Source of the DNA: Bacteroidales bacterium UBA4333
Lineage (GTDB): Bacteria; Bacteroidota; Bacteroidia; Bacteroidales; Paludibacteraceae
DNA: 64,000 nucleotides
Assembly: GCA_002394335.1 (NCBI GenBank)
Contig: DGTP01000015.1
Span: forward strand, 151,016-215,015
Direction of reading: 5' to 3'
In this document: piece by piece, positions 17,081 through 26,588 of the stretch
Layout of the letters: every line of letters begins with the position of its first letter
How positions within the stretch are numbered: position 1 is the stretch's first letter
Notes under the pieces: generated by a model
The model's database searches: none
Seen by the model: the letters and a program-made list of their open reading frames with translations, nothing else
Told to the model about the DNA's origin: nothing
Position numbers and translations under genes: made by a program

Positions 17081-18058
17081 TTAATTCTTGAGAATAATCC
17101 AGATGATGATCGGAGCGCCGAACAGAGCACTTATAGTAGAGACCGGCAAAGGATAGGTAAAGAGCGAAGACACTATATCGCATACCAATAGCAGCATGGC
17201 TCCTATCAGCGCACAAGCGGGCATTGTCAGCCGGTGATTGCTGGATCCGAGAAGTCCGCGGGCTATATGAGGAACCGCCACACCCACAAAAGCTATCAGT
17301 CCGCAGAAAGCGGTGGTGACACCGGCAAGCAATCCTGTTGCCGCCACGATGCCCATGCGCGTATGGGATATATTGATCCCGAGCCCGCGCGCGTAGTCTT
17401 CTCCCATCATCAGCCCGTTGAGAGGCTTGATCAGCAATACCGATATTATCAACCCCGACAACACCACAACGAGCATCATCGGCAAATCCGTCCAGCCGAC
17501 ACTGTCCAGAGAGCCGAGTGTCCAGATAATAAAGAGCTTCAGGGCATCCGGATTGGCGAAATTCTGCATCAGACTCACCAGTGCTCCGGCGATAGAACCG
17601 AACATCATACCGATAATCAGCAAAGACACATTGGACCGGACATGCCGGCTCACTGCCAATACCATCACCAGCACAGCGGTCGAACCCGCTATCGCGGCAA
17701 ACACAGTGCCGAAATGATATAACGGAAACCATGTGATGAGTGTACTGCACATCGTCACAAACGCAACACCCAAACTGGCTCCCGAACTGACACCCAAAGT
17801 ATATGCCCCTGCCAACGGGTTGCGGAACATGGTCTGCATCATCAATCCCGAAATAGACAACGCCGCCCCTGAGAGAATGGCCACTATGGCTTTCGGCAAC
17901 CTCAGATTCCATAATATATTATACGCCATCGTGTCAGCGGAGCGGCTGTCAAAAAGAGAAAACGCATTCAGCCATATAGAGCCTGAACACAAGTCCATTA
18001 CGAACAAAAATACGGTCAAAATGGACAAAACACAAAAAAACAATGCCCTGTTTTTCAT
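17081..18058 (-). CDS. FecCD-family ABC transporter permease
   Basis: 325 residues from ATG 18058, with nine or ten hydrophobic segments and family motifs NLRLPKAIVAILSGAALSIS, RNPLAGAYTLGVSSGASLG and GLIAFVGVAVPHIARGLLGS. Permeases of this type form the inner-membrane channel for iron-siderophore, heme or cobalamin import with a BtuD/FepC ATPase and a binding protein. Neither partner is adjacent here: clpB is downstream and panB diverges, so it is an orphan permease or its partners lie elsewhere. Promoter at 18068-18099. Confidence 0.9.
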   Translation of the reverse strand: MKNRALFFCVLSILTVFLFVMDLCSGSIWLNAFSLFDSRSADTMAYNILWNLRLPKAIVAILSGAALSISGLMMQTMFRNPLAGAYTLGVSSGASLGVAFVTMCSTLITWFPLYHFGTVFAAIAGSTAVLVMVLAVSRHVRSNVSLLIIGMMFGSIAGALVSLMQNFANPDALKLFIIWTLGSLDSVGWTDLPMMLVVVLSGLIISVLLIKPLNGLMMGEDYARGLGINISHTRMGIVAATGLLAGVTTAFCGLIAFVGVAVPHIARGLLGSSNHRLTMPACALIGAMLLLVCDIVSSLFTYPLPVSTISALFGAPIIIWIILKN

Positions 18059-18067
18059 AATTCGCCA

Positions 18068-18099
18068 CAAAGGTAAGCTTTTTTTTGGAAATATGCAAA
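18068..18099 (-). promoter_or_regulatory. Promoter of the FecCD permease gene
   Basis: Minus strand TTTG (18096-18099), 20 bp, TACCTTTG (18068-18075). Its -33 box and that of the divergent panB promoter lie within one 16-bp TTTG-N8-CAAA unit (18084-18099). The start site would be within a few bases of the ATG at 18058, a very short leader. Confidence 0.7.
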
Positions 18100-18115
18100 A
18101 AAATGTGTAAATTTG
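18084..18115 (+). promoter_or_regulatory. Promoter of panB
   Basis: TTTG (18084-18087), 20 bp, TAAATTTG (18108-18115). Start expected near 18122, giving a ~17 nt leader to the ATG at 18139 and ruling out earlier in-frame ATGs. Confidence 0.72.
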
Positions 18116-18138
18116 CAGCCGATTTTATCAATATACTT

Positions 18139-18954
18139 ATGTCTGTACATGTTCAAAATACACGAATGACGACAGCCAAACTGCGTCAAATGAAACAAAA
18201 CGGCGAGAAAATCGCCATGTTGACAAGTTATGATTACACCTTGGCGAGGCTTGTGGACGAAGCCGGGATAGATATGCTCCTGGTAGGGGATAGCGGCAGC
18301 AATGTTGTCTGCGGAACACAATACACCCTCCCCATCACTGTGGACGAGATGATTTTTCTCACCAAAGGGGTTGTGCGAGCTGCCCAACACGCCTTGGTAG
18401 TCTGCGATATGCCGTTCGGCAGCTATCAGATCAGCGAAGAAGATGCTCTCCGCAATGCCGTCAAGATGATGAAAGAGTCCGGTTGCGATGCCCTGAAACT
18501 GGAGGGCGGCGAAGAGATACTGCCCGTCATCAAGCATATGATCCAAGCCGGTATTCCTGTTATGGGACACTTGGGACTTACGCCCCAGTCGGTGAACCAG
18601 TTCGGCGGTTATGGCCTGAGAGCCAAAGAGCAGGCAGAGGCGGAGAAACTGCTGCACGATGCCAAACTGCTTGACCAGGCAGGATGTTTTTCCATCGTAC
18701 TGGAGAAGATTCCGGCAGCACTGGCACAAGAGGTGACAAAGGCGGTGAGCTGTCCTGTCATCGGTATCGGCGCCGGTAACGGATGCGACGGACAAGTGCT
18801 CGTTCTGCATGATATGCTCGGGCTGAACCAAGGCTTCAAACCCAAATTCCTCCGCCATTTTGCCCAACTGGGCGAGACAGTCAAAAATGCCGTTGGCGAA
18901 TATATCACGGCGGTTAAAGATAGTACTTTTCCTAACTCTGAAGAATCTTACTGA
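18139..18954 (+). CDS. panB: 3-methyl-2-oxobutanoate hydroxymethyltransferase
   Basis: 271 residues. First committed step of pantothenate synthesis: transfers a hydroxymethyl group from methylene-tetrahydrofolate to 2-oxoisovalerate to give ketopantoate. Motifs: TSYDYTLARLVDEAGIDMLL, VGDSGSNVV (metal Asp), CDMPFGSYQ, ALKLEGG, GHLGLTPQS and PVIGIGAGNGCDGQ. The start at 18139 (MSVHVQNTR) matches relatives and fits the promoter. No panC or panD nearby. The next gene begins one base after its stop. Confidence 0.95.
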   Translation: MSVHVQNTRMTTAKLRQMKQNGEKIAMLTSYDYTLARLVDEAGIDMLLVGDSGSNVVCGTQYTLPITVDEMIFLTKGVVRAAQHALVVCDMPFGSYQISEEDALRNAVKMMKESGCDALKLEGGEEILPVIKHMIQAGIPVMGHLGLTPQSVNQFGGYGLRAKEQAEAEKLLHDAKLLDQAGCFSIVLEKIPAALAQEVTKAVSCPVIGIGAGNGCDGQVLVLHDMLGLNQGFKPKFLRHFAQLGETVKNAVGEYITAVKDSTFPNSEESY

Positions 18955-18955
18955 T

Positions 18956-20725
18956 ATGAAAAAAACTTTTCTCCTTCTTTTGGCATTATGTGCCATGACA
19001 ATGTACGCCGAAGAGGCTGTGTATCAAGACATTGTTTACTCTCTGGATCTCAACAAGATGACCGCAGAGGTGTCGCTTAACCCGCGCGTGTACGGCGAAC
19101 TCACCATTCCCGCTACCATCACCGTTGACCAAGGCGATTTTCAGGTCACATCCATTGGCGATAATGCTTTCAAAGGCGCCAAAGACCTCACTGCAATCTC
19201 TCTTCCTTCTTCCATCGAGCATATCTACCGCTCGGCGTTTGAGGGAACAGGTATCATGGCTGACAAGGAGAACTGGATCAACGGAGCACTGTTTATCGAC
19301 AGCCTCTACCTCATCGCGGCGGACAAGACCATCAAACCCAAATACGAGATCCCGAATTTCACCAAGTTAGTGGCTATCGGTGCCTTCAAAGGCAACAAGA
19401 CCATCAGCAAAGTCACTTGGTCGGAATCGGTCAAAGTGATTGACCACGAGACCTTTAAGGACTGCAAGAACCTCGTCAAACTGGTCATCCCGCAGACGGT
19501 AGAATGGATCGGACAAGATGTTCTCACCGGCTCCGGCTTGTATCTCAACGAGAAGAAATGGAAGAAAGGCGCACTCTATGTGGACGGATGCCTGATCGCC
19601 ACCAACAAAAACATCCCGTCTAATTTTGTCTTCAAATCCAAAGTTCCTGTACGCCTCATGGCATGCAACTGCTTTGCAGGCAACAAGTCCCTCAAATCCG
19701 TCACTATCCCGGATGGCGTTCAATGTATCCCGTCGGCTGCGTTCTACAAGTGTGAGAACCTCACCAAGGTAGAGATCCCTTCATCGGTTACCAAAGTGGA
19801 GAAATTCGCCTTCTACGGTTGCGGCAAGTTGGGCGAAGCACTCCTTTCCGATAATGTCACATCCATTGGCATGGGGGCATTCTACGAGTGCGCCGCACTC
19901 CAAGAACAACACCTCGGCAACAGCATCAAAGAGATTGAGAAAGCTACCTTCTTTGGCTGCGCGCTGATGGAGAAAATCAACATGCCTGACAATCTGGAGA
20001 AAATTGATGACGGGGCTTTCAGAGGCTGTGCCGAGTTAGACGAAGTGCGCTTCCCGCAGTCTCTCACCGAGATCGGCGAAATGGCATTTGCCGGATGTAA
20101 CAAACTGACCGGGCTGCAAATCCCCAAACAGGTACTGCAGATCCGTCAGGGCACTTTCGAAGCCTGCCTGTCTCTCAGAGAAGTAGAACTGCCTTACGGT
20201 ACCTATTCTATCGGAGAAGAGGCTTTCAAGGGGTGTGTCAATCTCCAGACAATCAACATCCCTGAATCCATGTTCCGTATCGGTGCACGCGCTTTTCAGG
20301 ACTGCCGTTCACTCCGTAGCATCTACCTCCCCGATGAAGTGCAGGAGATGGAAGAGGGAGCGTTCCAAAGTTGTCAGGCTCTTGGCAAAGTACGCCTCCC
20401 GGCTAATATGCAAGACCTCCCGGAAGCTGCTTTTGCAGACTGCAAAGCACTGTCCGAACTCGTGCTGAACGAAGGATTGGAGAACATCGGCAACGGAGCA
20501 TTCTACGGCTGCTCTGCTTTGCAGGAGATCAAACTGCCGGTGAATGTTCTGACCATCGGACAAGAGAGTTTTGCCAACTGCAAAAGCCTGAAGAAAGTGG
20601 TTCTGAACGAAGGTCTGGAGTCAATCGGCGTAATGGCATTCAGCGGATGCACTAATCTCACGATCCCCTCCGTTCCGGAAGGCACAGCAGTGGCTCACGG
20701 AGCCTTTAAGGGTTGTAAGAAATAA
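18956..20725 (+). CDS. BspA-type leucine-rich-repeat surface protein
   Basis: 589 residues. Signal peptide at 1-18 (MKKTFLLLLALCAMTMYA), then about twenty repeats of the Treponema-BspA LRR type, period about 23, with the core 'IGDNAFKGAKDLTAISLPSS'. Such proteins are exported and often bind host or matrix proteins. No sorting domain is visible at the C-terminus, which ends inside a repeat (AHGAFKGCKK). The ATG at 18956 follows the panB stop by one base, an odd partner for panB, so read-through transcription is likely. It converges on the phosphoesterase gene with a 20-bp overlap. Confidence 0.88.
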   Translation: MKKTFLLLLALCAMTMYAEEAVYQDIVYSLDLNKMTAEVSLNPRVYGELTIPATITVDQGDFQVTSIGDNAFKGAKDLTAISLPSSIEHIYRSAFEGTGIMADKENWINGALFIDSLYLIAADKTIKPKYEIPNFTKLVAIGAFKGNKTISKVTWSESVKVIDHETFKDCKNLVKLVIPQTVEWIGQDVLTGSGLYLNEKKWKKGALYVDGCLIATNKNIPSNFVFKSKVPVRLMACNCFAGNKSLKSVTIPDGVQCIPSAAFYKCENLTKVEIPSSVTKVEKFAFYGCGKLGEALLSDNVTSIGMGAFYECAALQEQHLGNSIKEIEKATFFGCALMEKINMPDNLEKIDDGAFRGCAELDEVRFPQSLTEIGEMAFAGCNKLTGLQIPKQVLQIRQGTFEACLSLREVELPYGTYSIGEEAFKGCVNLQTINIPESMFRIGARAFQDCRSLRSIYLPDEVQEMEEGAFQSCQALGKVRLPANMQDLPEAAFADCKALSELVLNEGLENIGNGAFYGCSALQEIKLPVNVLTIGQESFANCKSLKKVVLNEGLESIGVMAFSGCTNLTIPSVPEGTAVAHGAFKGCKK

Positions 20726-21584
20726 ACTCCAGCTCCACTTTCTCACCCATGTGTGCAATGGCGTAAGATTGCCCGGATTCGGTGTCTTTGGTGGCATCCC
20801 AGACAATGTAGTTGACGCCCTTATAGAGCACATTCTGGCGAGCGTGCTGGTGTCCGCACCAGTAATACTCCACCCCGTACTGAGCAAGCAACGAGGTGAA
20901 TTCGTAGGTGGCCTCCAAAGCCATGTTGCTGGTGTATTCCTGCGAGTTGTCCAACTTCCAGAGATGGGTATGAGAGAAGGTGATGATCCGGCGATAGCCT
21001 TCTTGCGATTTTTGCGCCAAGAGGGAACGGAGCCATTGCATCTGATCCTTGCCCAACTCGCCTTCGGCTGAGTCCAGACAGATGAACAGATCCAGTTTCT
21101 TGTCCCCGTTATTGGTATCAAACCAATAAACCGAAGAGCCGAAAAACGACTTGTATATCGGCCATTGGTGAAAATAGATGTCATGATTTCCGGGCGTCAC
21201 GAACAGGGTATCGTCTTTGGCACGCCCGCCTATACGAAGCACACTGTCCGCTGCCGGAAAATTCTTCTGCGCATCAATCAGATCCCCTAAATGGAGAGCC
21301 AGCTTGGGTCCCTTTGCCGATTCGTATTGCCGGATAAAATAGGCAAGATTGGCATGACGCGTACGCGTGATATGACTATCCGAACAAATATAAATGATAT
21401 AGTCGTCCTGATGCATATCCAAGTGGATTTCACCCACCGAATCATTGTATGCCATCGATTGCCTGAAACGCGTGCCGACCGTCTCGCCCTGGGGGGAAAA
21501 CATACCGGCTATATCCAAAGGAAAATCGTCACTGCAGGCAGTGAACAAAACGATGGTCAGAAAACCTAAAATATGCTTTTTCAT
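20706..21584 (-). CDS. Lipoprotein metallophosphoesterase
   Basis: 292 residues; SPII signal VLFTAC (Cys 17). Calcineurin-like phosphoesterase motifs in order: ICSDSHI (D-x-H), LHLGDLID (GD), VTPGNHDIYFH (GNHD), FSHTHLW, and WCGHQHARQ (GH-x-H). It probably hydrolyses a phosphomonoester or diester at the cell surface or in the periplasm; the substrate is unknown. It lies six bases after the barrel-protein gene and ends inside the 3' end of the LRR gene on the other strand. Confidence 0.87.
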   Translation of the reverse strand: MKKHILGFLTIVLFTACSDDFPLDIAGMFSPQGETVGTRFRQSMAYNDSVGEIHLDMHQDDYIIYICSDSHITRTRHANLAYFIRQYESAKGPKLALHLGDLIDAQKNFPAADSVLRIGGRAKDDTLFVTPGNHDIYFHQWPIYKSFFGSSVYWFDTNNGDKKLDLFICLDSAEGELGKDQMQWLRSLLAQKSQEGYRRIITFSHTHLWKLDNSQEYTSNMALEATYEFTSLLAQYGVEYYWCGHQHARQNVLYKGVNYIVWDATKDTESGQSYAIAHMGEKVELEFISYNP

Positions 21585-21589
21585 CTCTC

Positions 21590-22324
21590 TCAGAATTTAT
21601 AGGTGAAACCTGCGCGGGCGGTAGCGCCGTAGAAGGTGGCATCCAAATGAAACATTCCCGTGGGTTTGCATTGCGCGCCGATATTCAGACGCCAATGGTC
21701 ATCCACATCATAATAACCGCCTAACATAAACAGCGGTTGCCAGACGCGCTCCATCTGATAGTCATCCACATTGCTGACACACGCCGATATATTCCATGGA
21801 TTGTTCTGCGGACGGCAGAACACCTCCAGCCTGTACATCACATTGAACGGCTCCACCACGTAGGTCTCATCCGAATGCCATTGACGATCCCAGTTGTCCA
21901 GTACACGGCAGTACATTCCTACCGTCACGGACACATAGTCCATCCGATAACCGATCCCCAATCCGGCAGTCAGATCACTCAACCGGTTGCGTGCCAACAG
22001 TTTGCATAGCACATCGGTCTCTATAAACAACTCTCCCACAGGCAACGCGAACTTGGGACGCAACTGCACACTGCCGGTATAGACATTGGCTGTAGAGGCC
22101 TGCAGTTTGGCTTCCATCTCAAAATACGGATTGAAGGGCATCAAGCCCTGCACATCGATATTGCCGTGGTGAAGCCAGGTCTGATTATAACTGTATTCAC
22201 CCATTACACTGATTGAATACTTACGCTCCCCGAAACCCGGATTGCCGGCGACGGCTGGGACACTCGCCCATATCATCACAACCGGGATCAGTAAAGACAG
22301 CGCTTTTTGCCAAATCGGTCTCAT
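21590..22324 (-). CDS. Putative outer membrane beta-barrel protein
   Basis: 244 residues, function unknown. Signal peptide at about 1-26 (cut after PAVAG or AVA). The rest alternates short aromatic-rich strands (GERKYSISVMGEYSYNQTWL, LGGYYDVDDHWRLNIGAQ) and ends in phenylalanine (ARAGFTYKF), as small 8-12 strand outer-membrane barrels do. I do not recognise the family. It sits 25 bp downstream of mutS2 in the glucosaminidase-dciA-mutS2 operon. Confidence 0.6.
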   Translation of the reverse strand: MRPIWQKALSLLIPVVMIWASVPAVAGNPGFGERKYSISVMGEYSYNQTWLHHGNIDVQGLMPFNPYFEMEAKLQASTANVYTGSVQLRPKFALPVGELFIETDVLCKLLARNRLSDLTAGLGIGYRMDYVSVTVGMYCRVLDNWDRQWHSDETYVVEPFNVMYRLEVFCRPQNNPWNISACVSNVDDYQMERVWQPLFMLGGYYDVDDHWRLNIGAQCKPTGMFHLDATFYGATARAGFTYKF

Positions 22325-22349
22325 AGAATCTTGCTTCTAAAGGGTACTT

Positions 22350-24668
22350 CTAAAAATTTATGATGGTTATTCCTGCGCCACCGTGGTTCACATCCCCGTC
22401 TCCGAAGACCAAGGTCTCCTGCCCGCGTTTGCGGCGCTGATGGTTGAGGTTGGTCAGATAATCGCGGGTGAGCTGTTTCAGGGCACCCGTCCCCGTACCA
22501 TGCAGGATGGTCACCTCTCCGGCATTCACCATGATGGCATCGTCCATATACGCGATAAGCGTCTCCAATGCTTCATCCACACGCATTCCCCGGATATCTA
22601 ATGTCCGTTCAAAAGAGAGCGTCCTTTGTCTGACGGTGGACCGCACAGACGAGCCCTGCTTGACCGGTGCCGCCGTTTCCTGAGCCGGCATGCCTTTCAG
22701 TTTTCTCAGTTCGCCGAAATCGCGCATCACCTTCGGCAACGCTGTTTTCGGCTGCGGTTTACGCACCTCTGCGGCTGTCACTTTCTCCTTCAGACTCTCC
22801 ACTTTCTTGCGCGCAGCTTTCGTACGCTCCTTGTCGGCCTTAGCCTCCTTGATTTCGCGGATGGTGCGCTCGATGGTGGCATTGCTCTGCTCAAGCAGGT
22901 CTTCCGCCTCCTTGCGTGCCTGGTCCAGGATCTCACGTTTCTTCGCCTTCACTCCGCTCAACAGCTCGTCCAGAGCTGCTATGCGCTCCTCCAGATGTTT
23001 CTCGCGCTGGCGGATCTTCTGCCGCTTGTTCTCCCAATAACGCTTGTCACGCGCTATGTCCTGCAACTGGCGGTCATAGTCTATGTGCTCTTCGCCCACC
23101 AGTGCGGTCGCCTGTTCGATGATATCATGGGGCAGACCGGTCTGCTTGGCTATCTCTATGGCAAAACTGCTGCCTGCCTGACCTATCGACAACTGGAAAA
23201 GCGGACGCATCTGCCCCCTGTCGTACAGCATCGCACCGTTAACCACGCCTTCGGTACGCTCGGCGAAATGCTTCAGATTGGTGTAATGCGTGGTGATGAC
23301 TCCGAAGACGTCCTGGTGGTACAACCGGGTCAGAACAGCCTCAGCGATAGCTCCGCCTATCAGCGGCTCGGTACCGCCGCCCAACTCATCTATCAGTATC
23401 AGCGTATGCGCATCGGCTTGGGTGACAAAGGCTTTCATATTCCGTAAATGCCCGGAATAGGTGGACAGATCATCATCTATCGACTGCGCATCGCCTATAT
23501 CAAGCATCAGTCCCCGGAAAACACCCACTCTTGATGCCTCCCCCACCGGCACCAACAGTCCGCATTGGGCCATGTATTGTATCAGTGCCACTGTCTTCAG
23601 ACACACCGACTTGCCTCCCGCATTGGCGCCGGAGATGATCAGCATACGGTTCTCCTCCCGCTGCAGGCGGATGGAGAGAGGCACCACTTCTTTGTGCTGC
23701 TGCTTAAACCGCAGGTACAGCACCGGATGGCGTGCTTCTTTCCAGTCAATCACTTCCCCGTCCTCTAAAATCGGACGGATGGCATGCAGACTGTCTGCCA
23801 GCAGCACTTTGGCTCTCAGAAAATCCACCTCGCCCAACAGACCCTCACTCTCCAGTATCAGCGGCACAAAAGGCCGCAATTTGTTTGTCAGCTCTATCAG
23901 TATCCGGGCACGTTCGCGGCGTTCGGCGGACTCCAGTTCGCGTATCTGGTTATTGGCTTCCACCACCTGTTGTGGCTCTACGTAAACAGTCTTTCCTGTG
24001 GCGGATTCATCATGCACGATACCGCCGATCTTGCGTTTATATGCCGGAGGAACAGGGATGACCAGACGCCCTTCACGCAGCGTCGGGGAAGCGTCTTTAT
24101 CTATCAGCCCGTCTGTCTTGGCTTGGTTCAGGATATGTCTGAGCACGCGCCCCACGCTGCCTTGCACCACCACCAGCTCGTGCCTGATCCTGCCCAACTC
24201 CGGCGAAGCCGAATCGGCAAGATGACCGTACTTGTCAATCACCCTGTCAATCATCCGGACCACTTCACCGAGGTTTCCTTCTCCCTCCAATCTGCCCATT
24301 TCACGGAGCCGGGGGTAACGTTGCTCATCCAGCCCGTCAAAAAAAGCTGTCAGCTGGGCGGCATAGTCTATCGCCTGCCTCAGTTGGAACAACTCCGCCT
24401 CATCTAAAAACAGCCCCTCTATCCTCACCCTCGACAATGCCTCCCGCACATCATAAATAGTGCCGCCGGGGAAAGCCAACGCGGGATCAGACTGCACTTT
24501 CTGCATCTGGTCGGCTTGGCATAACAGATCATCAATCCGCTGACAATCAGTCTCTATCTGCATCTGCTCCACCCGCTCCTTGCCGAGCGGTGAAGAACAA
24601 TACCTGCGCAACTCCTCCCGGATTGCCGTAAAATCTATCTTTTCCTCTATATTCGCAGGATAAACCAT
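22350..24668 (-). CDS. mutS2: MutS2 endonuclease / ribosome-rescue ATPase
   Basis: 772 residues. MutS-family ATPase with core and lever domains, Walker A SGANAGGKSVCLKT near residue 345, Walker B LILIDELGGGTEP, a coiled coil at about 520-640, and a C-terminal Smr domain (LDIRGMRVDEALETL, ILHGTGTGALK). Known roles are suppression of recombination and, in Firmicutes, splitting of collided ribosomes. The usual TGPNTGGKT is replaced by SGANAGGKS, keeping the GK and hydroxyl residue. Ten bases after dciA. Confidence 0.94.
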   Translation of the reverse strand: MVYPANIEEKIDFTAIREELRRYCSSPLGKERVEQMQIETDCQRIDDLLCQADQMQKVQSDPALAFPGGTIYDVREALSRVRIEGLFLDEAELFQLRQAIDYAAQLTAFFDGLDEQRYPRLREMGRLEGEGNLGEVVRMIDRVIDKYGHLADSASPELGRIRHELVVVQGSVGRVLRHILNQAKTDGLIDKDASPTLREGRLVIPVPPAYKRKIGGIVHDESATGKTVYVEPQQVVEANNQIRELESAERRERARILIELTNKLRPFVPLILESEGLLGEVDFLRAKVLLADSLHAIRPILEDGEVIDWKEARHPVLYLRFKQQHKEVVPLSIRLQREENRMLIISGANAGGKSVCLKTVALIQYMAQCGLLVPVGEASRVGVFRGLMLDIGDAQSIDDDLSTYSGHLRNMKAFVTQADAHTLILIDELGGGTEPLIGGAIAEAVLTRLYHQDVFGVITTHYTNLKHFAERTEGVVNGAMLYDRGQMRPLFQLSIGQAGSSFAIEIAKQTGLPHDIIEQATALVGEEHIDYDRQLQDIARDKRYWENKRQKIRQREKHLEERIAALDELLSGVKAKKREILDQARKEAEDLLEQSNATIERTIREIKEAKADKERTKAARKKVESLKEKVTAAEVRKPQPKTALPKVMRDFGELRKLKGMPAQETAAPVKQGSSVRSTVRQRTLSFERTLDIRGMRVDEALETLIAYMDDAIMVNAGEVTILHGTGTGALKQLTRDYLTNLNHQRRKRGQETLVFGDGDVNHGGAGITIINF

Positions 24669-24677
24669 ATGTACCTT

Positions 24678-24968
24678 TTAACCGAGAATGCGGCAGTCGT
24701 GAATCACTTCACCACCAACCGCCTCATTGATTTTTTTGACTAACTCAAACCGGCAGTCGAACAACTGCGCCTTCAGTGCCGCGGAAGAAATCCGCACAAT
24801 CAACACGCCGTCCGCCACCTCTACACTACGGGTCAGACGGGCTACCGTAGCCCCCATCACTTGAGGCCACAACGCTGTCACACGCGTCTCCAGCACGGTC
24901 TTCTCCAAGCCGCTTTCGCGCAGAAAAAGACCTATCGCCTGCCCGATATTGAGGGTGCTGCCTCTCAT
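24678..24968 (-). CDS. DciA-like DUF721 protein (replicative-helicase loader type)
   Basis: 96 residues. The DUF721 fold can be followed from IGQAIGLFLRESGLEK through LWPQVMG and VARLTRSVEVADGVLIVRI to LKAQLFDCRFELVKKIN. DciA proteins assist loading of DnaB at the origin in bacteria lacking DnaC. Its ATG overlaps the stop of the glucosaminidase gene by four bases (ATGA). Confidence 0.82.
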   Translation of the reverse strand: MRGSTLNIGQAIGLFLRESGLEKTVLETRVTALWPQVMGATVARLTRSVEVADGVLIVRISSAALKAQLFDCRFELVKKINEAVGGEVIHDCRILG

Positions 24969-26023
24969 TGCTTCTCCTTGACTTTGCGGGTCAGAATCTG
25001 CTGACGGGTGCGGAATACCACCACGCGCTCCGAGATTTCATTCAACCTGTAGAGCGACTTCAGCTGCATCACCTCGCGCTGCGCTATCATGCGAAGCGAC
25101 TCACCCGGATGCACCCAGAGAACGGCTTTCTTGCGCTCGCCATACTTGTGTTTCTTGCCCAGATAGACGCGCTCGCCCTCCTTGAGAGTCAGACCCAGGG
25201 CATCGTTCCACTCACGCACATCACGCTCCGGGATGTTGAGCCGGAAAGCTATATTGGAATACGTATCTCCCTCACGGGCAATGATATACGGCACCATCCG
25301 CGCATACTTGCGCGTATGCCCTTCATAAAACCGTTTGCGCTCCTCCCGTGCCGAGAGAGGCTCCTCCCTGTCCGGCTCAGGATCGGTCACAATCAACTTG
25401 ATCTCATCGCCTTCACCCTTCTCTTCTGCCGAAGAGTTGGTTTCTTTCGGTTTGGACTGTTTGCGCACTTGCGCTGCTGCCTGCACTTGCTCCTGAGTCG
25501 GTACCTGCCAGCTCCCGCTGCTCAGACTGTCCAATCCGTAGTCCTCAATCAGCTTGATCAGCTTGGCAGGATATTTCGGATCGGTGGCATACCCGCACTC
25601 GCGAATACGCACCGCCCAGGTCTGGTAATCCGCAACCGGGATTTCATAGAGCGGTTTATACCGCGGTTTCTGCAGAAAAACAGAGTGGTCCTTGAACGAC
25701 TCTGCCGCATCCTGATACACGCGGAAACACTCGCCCTGCGCATCATCGTCATGATAATACACATCCCCCATCCAGCCGCCGGAACACTTGATGCCGAAAT
25801 GATTGTTCGCTTCGCGGGCCAACTCGCTCTTGCCGGCTCCTGACTCCAACAAAGCCTGCGCCATCGTGATCGAGGCAGGGATGCCGTAGTCTTTCTCTTG
25901 CTGTACGGCAATATCGCGCCACGTGGCGATGTAGTCCAAATAGGTCTGCATCGTACTCTGCGCATATACGCCGGACGACACACAAATCAGGGAGAGAATA
26001 AAGAAATAACTTGTTTTTTTCAT
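24965..26023 (-). CDS. Exported glucosaminidase with LysM domains
   Basis: 352 residues. Signal peptide 1-21 (cut before QSTMQ). The glucosaminidase (Glyco_hydro-like, FlgJ/Auto type) domain is at about 22-170: YGIPASITMAQALLESGAGKSELA with the catalytic Glu, HFGIKC, and FLQKPRYKPLYEI. Two LysM-like peptidoglycan-binding segments follow at about 245-290 (IIAREGDTYSNIAFRLNI) and 300-345 (LWVHPGESLRMIAQR). It cuts beta-1,4 bonds after GlcNAc in peptidoglycan. First gene of the operon with dciA and mutS2. Confidence 0.9.
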   Translation of the reverse strand: MKKTSYFFILSLICVSSGVYAQSTMQTYLDYIATWRDIAVQQEKDYGIPASITMAQALLESGAGKSELAREANNHFGIKCSGGWMGDVYYHDDDAQGECFRVYQDAAESFKDHSVFLQKPRYKPLYEIPVADYQTWAVRIRECGYATDPKYPAKLIKLIEDYGLDSLSSGSWQVPTQEQVQAAAQVRKQSKPKETNSSAEEKGEGDEIKLIVTDPEPDREEPLSAREERKRFYEGHTRKYARMVPYIIAREGDTYSNIAFRLNIPERDVREWNDALGLTLKEGERVYLGKKHKYGERKKAVLWVHPGESLRMIAQREVMQLKSLYRLNEISERVVVFRTRQQILTRKVKEKQ

Positions 26024-26060
26024 AAATATTCCCGTTTTGGGTTAAAAAAGTCCAAAAATA

Positions 26061-26092
26061 TTTGCTTATTTCCAAAATTCATTGTATCTTTG
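26061..26092 (+). promoter_or_regulatory. Promoter of the small lipoprotein gene
   Basis: TTTG (26061-26064), 20 bp, TATCTTTG (26085-26092); start near 26099, 15 nt before the ATG at 26114. Confidence 0.72.
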
Positions 26093-26113
26093 CGTCATAA
26101 ATCGGATACAATT

Positions 26114-26557
26114 ATGAAAAAAAGTACACTTATCTTTGGCCTTTTGGCTGTATTGTTCAGTTTTGCAGGTTGCTCCTATTACCAGAATTCAGAGCCTTGC
26201 CGCTTCAATAAGCAGACCATCGACTTGACTGTCAAATCCTCTCAATGGGAATTCGATGATAATGCCAAGCAATACTTTGCCCATTTCGACATTCCCGAGA
26301 TCACGGCTGATGTCTATAACTACGGCGAGATCTCCGTCTCCTGCGAGTTCAACTCAGGTACCAAGGATGCCTATCAGGTCGTTCTGCCGATGACCAATTA
26401 TCTGGAGGAGACTCTCGACGACGGCTCTACCGCCTTCTTTACCGAGCATTTTGATTATCGCGTAGGTATCGGATATATCGAGATCCAGCACACTACCAAT
26501 GATCATATCTACGGCACGCCCCCGGATATGCTCTTCCGTCTGCAAATGACATACTAA
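26114..26557 (+). CDS. Small lipoprotein of unknown function
   Basis: 147 residues from ATG 26114, fixed by the promoter. SPII signal (LFSFAGC, Cys 20). The mature part is a compact all-beta-looking domain with several aromatic residues (SQWEFDDNAKQYFAHFDIP, YRVGIGYIEIQHTTNDH). I do not recognise it; Bacteroidales have many single-domain lipoproteins of this size. Monocistronic, with a strong hairpin directly after the stop. Confidence 0.75.
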   Translation: MKKSTLIFGLLAVLFSFAGCSYYQNSEPCRFNKQTIDLTVKSSQWEFDDNAKQYFAHFDIPEITADVYNYGEISVSCEFNSGTKDAYQVVLPMTNYLEETLDDGSTAFFTEHFDYRVGIGYIEIQHTTNDHIYGTPPDMLFRLQMTY

Positions 26558-26559
26558 AA

Positions 26560-26588
26560 AGGCGAAGGCTATTTTTTAGCCTTTGCCT
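26560..26588. terminator. Bidirectional terminator between convergent genes
   Basis: 12-bp stem AGGCGAAGGCTA / TAGCCTTTGCCT with a five-T loop and one G-U pair. It lies between the lipoprotein stop and overlaps the stop codon of the minus-strand gene. Confidence 0.7.

Noticed and set aside
25898..26113. N-terminal extension of the small lipoprotein
   Set aside because: It lies before the promoter and inside the antisense glucosaminidase gene; the lipoprotein signal begins at 26114.
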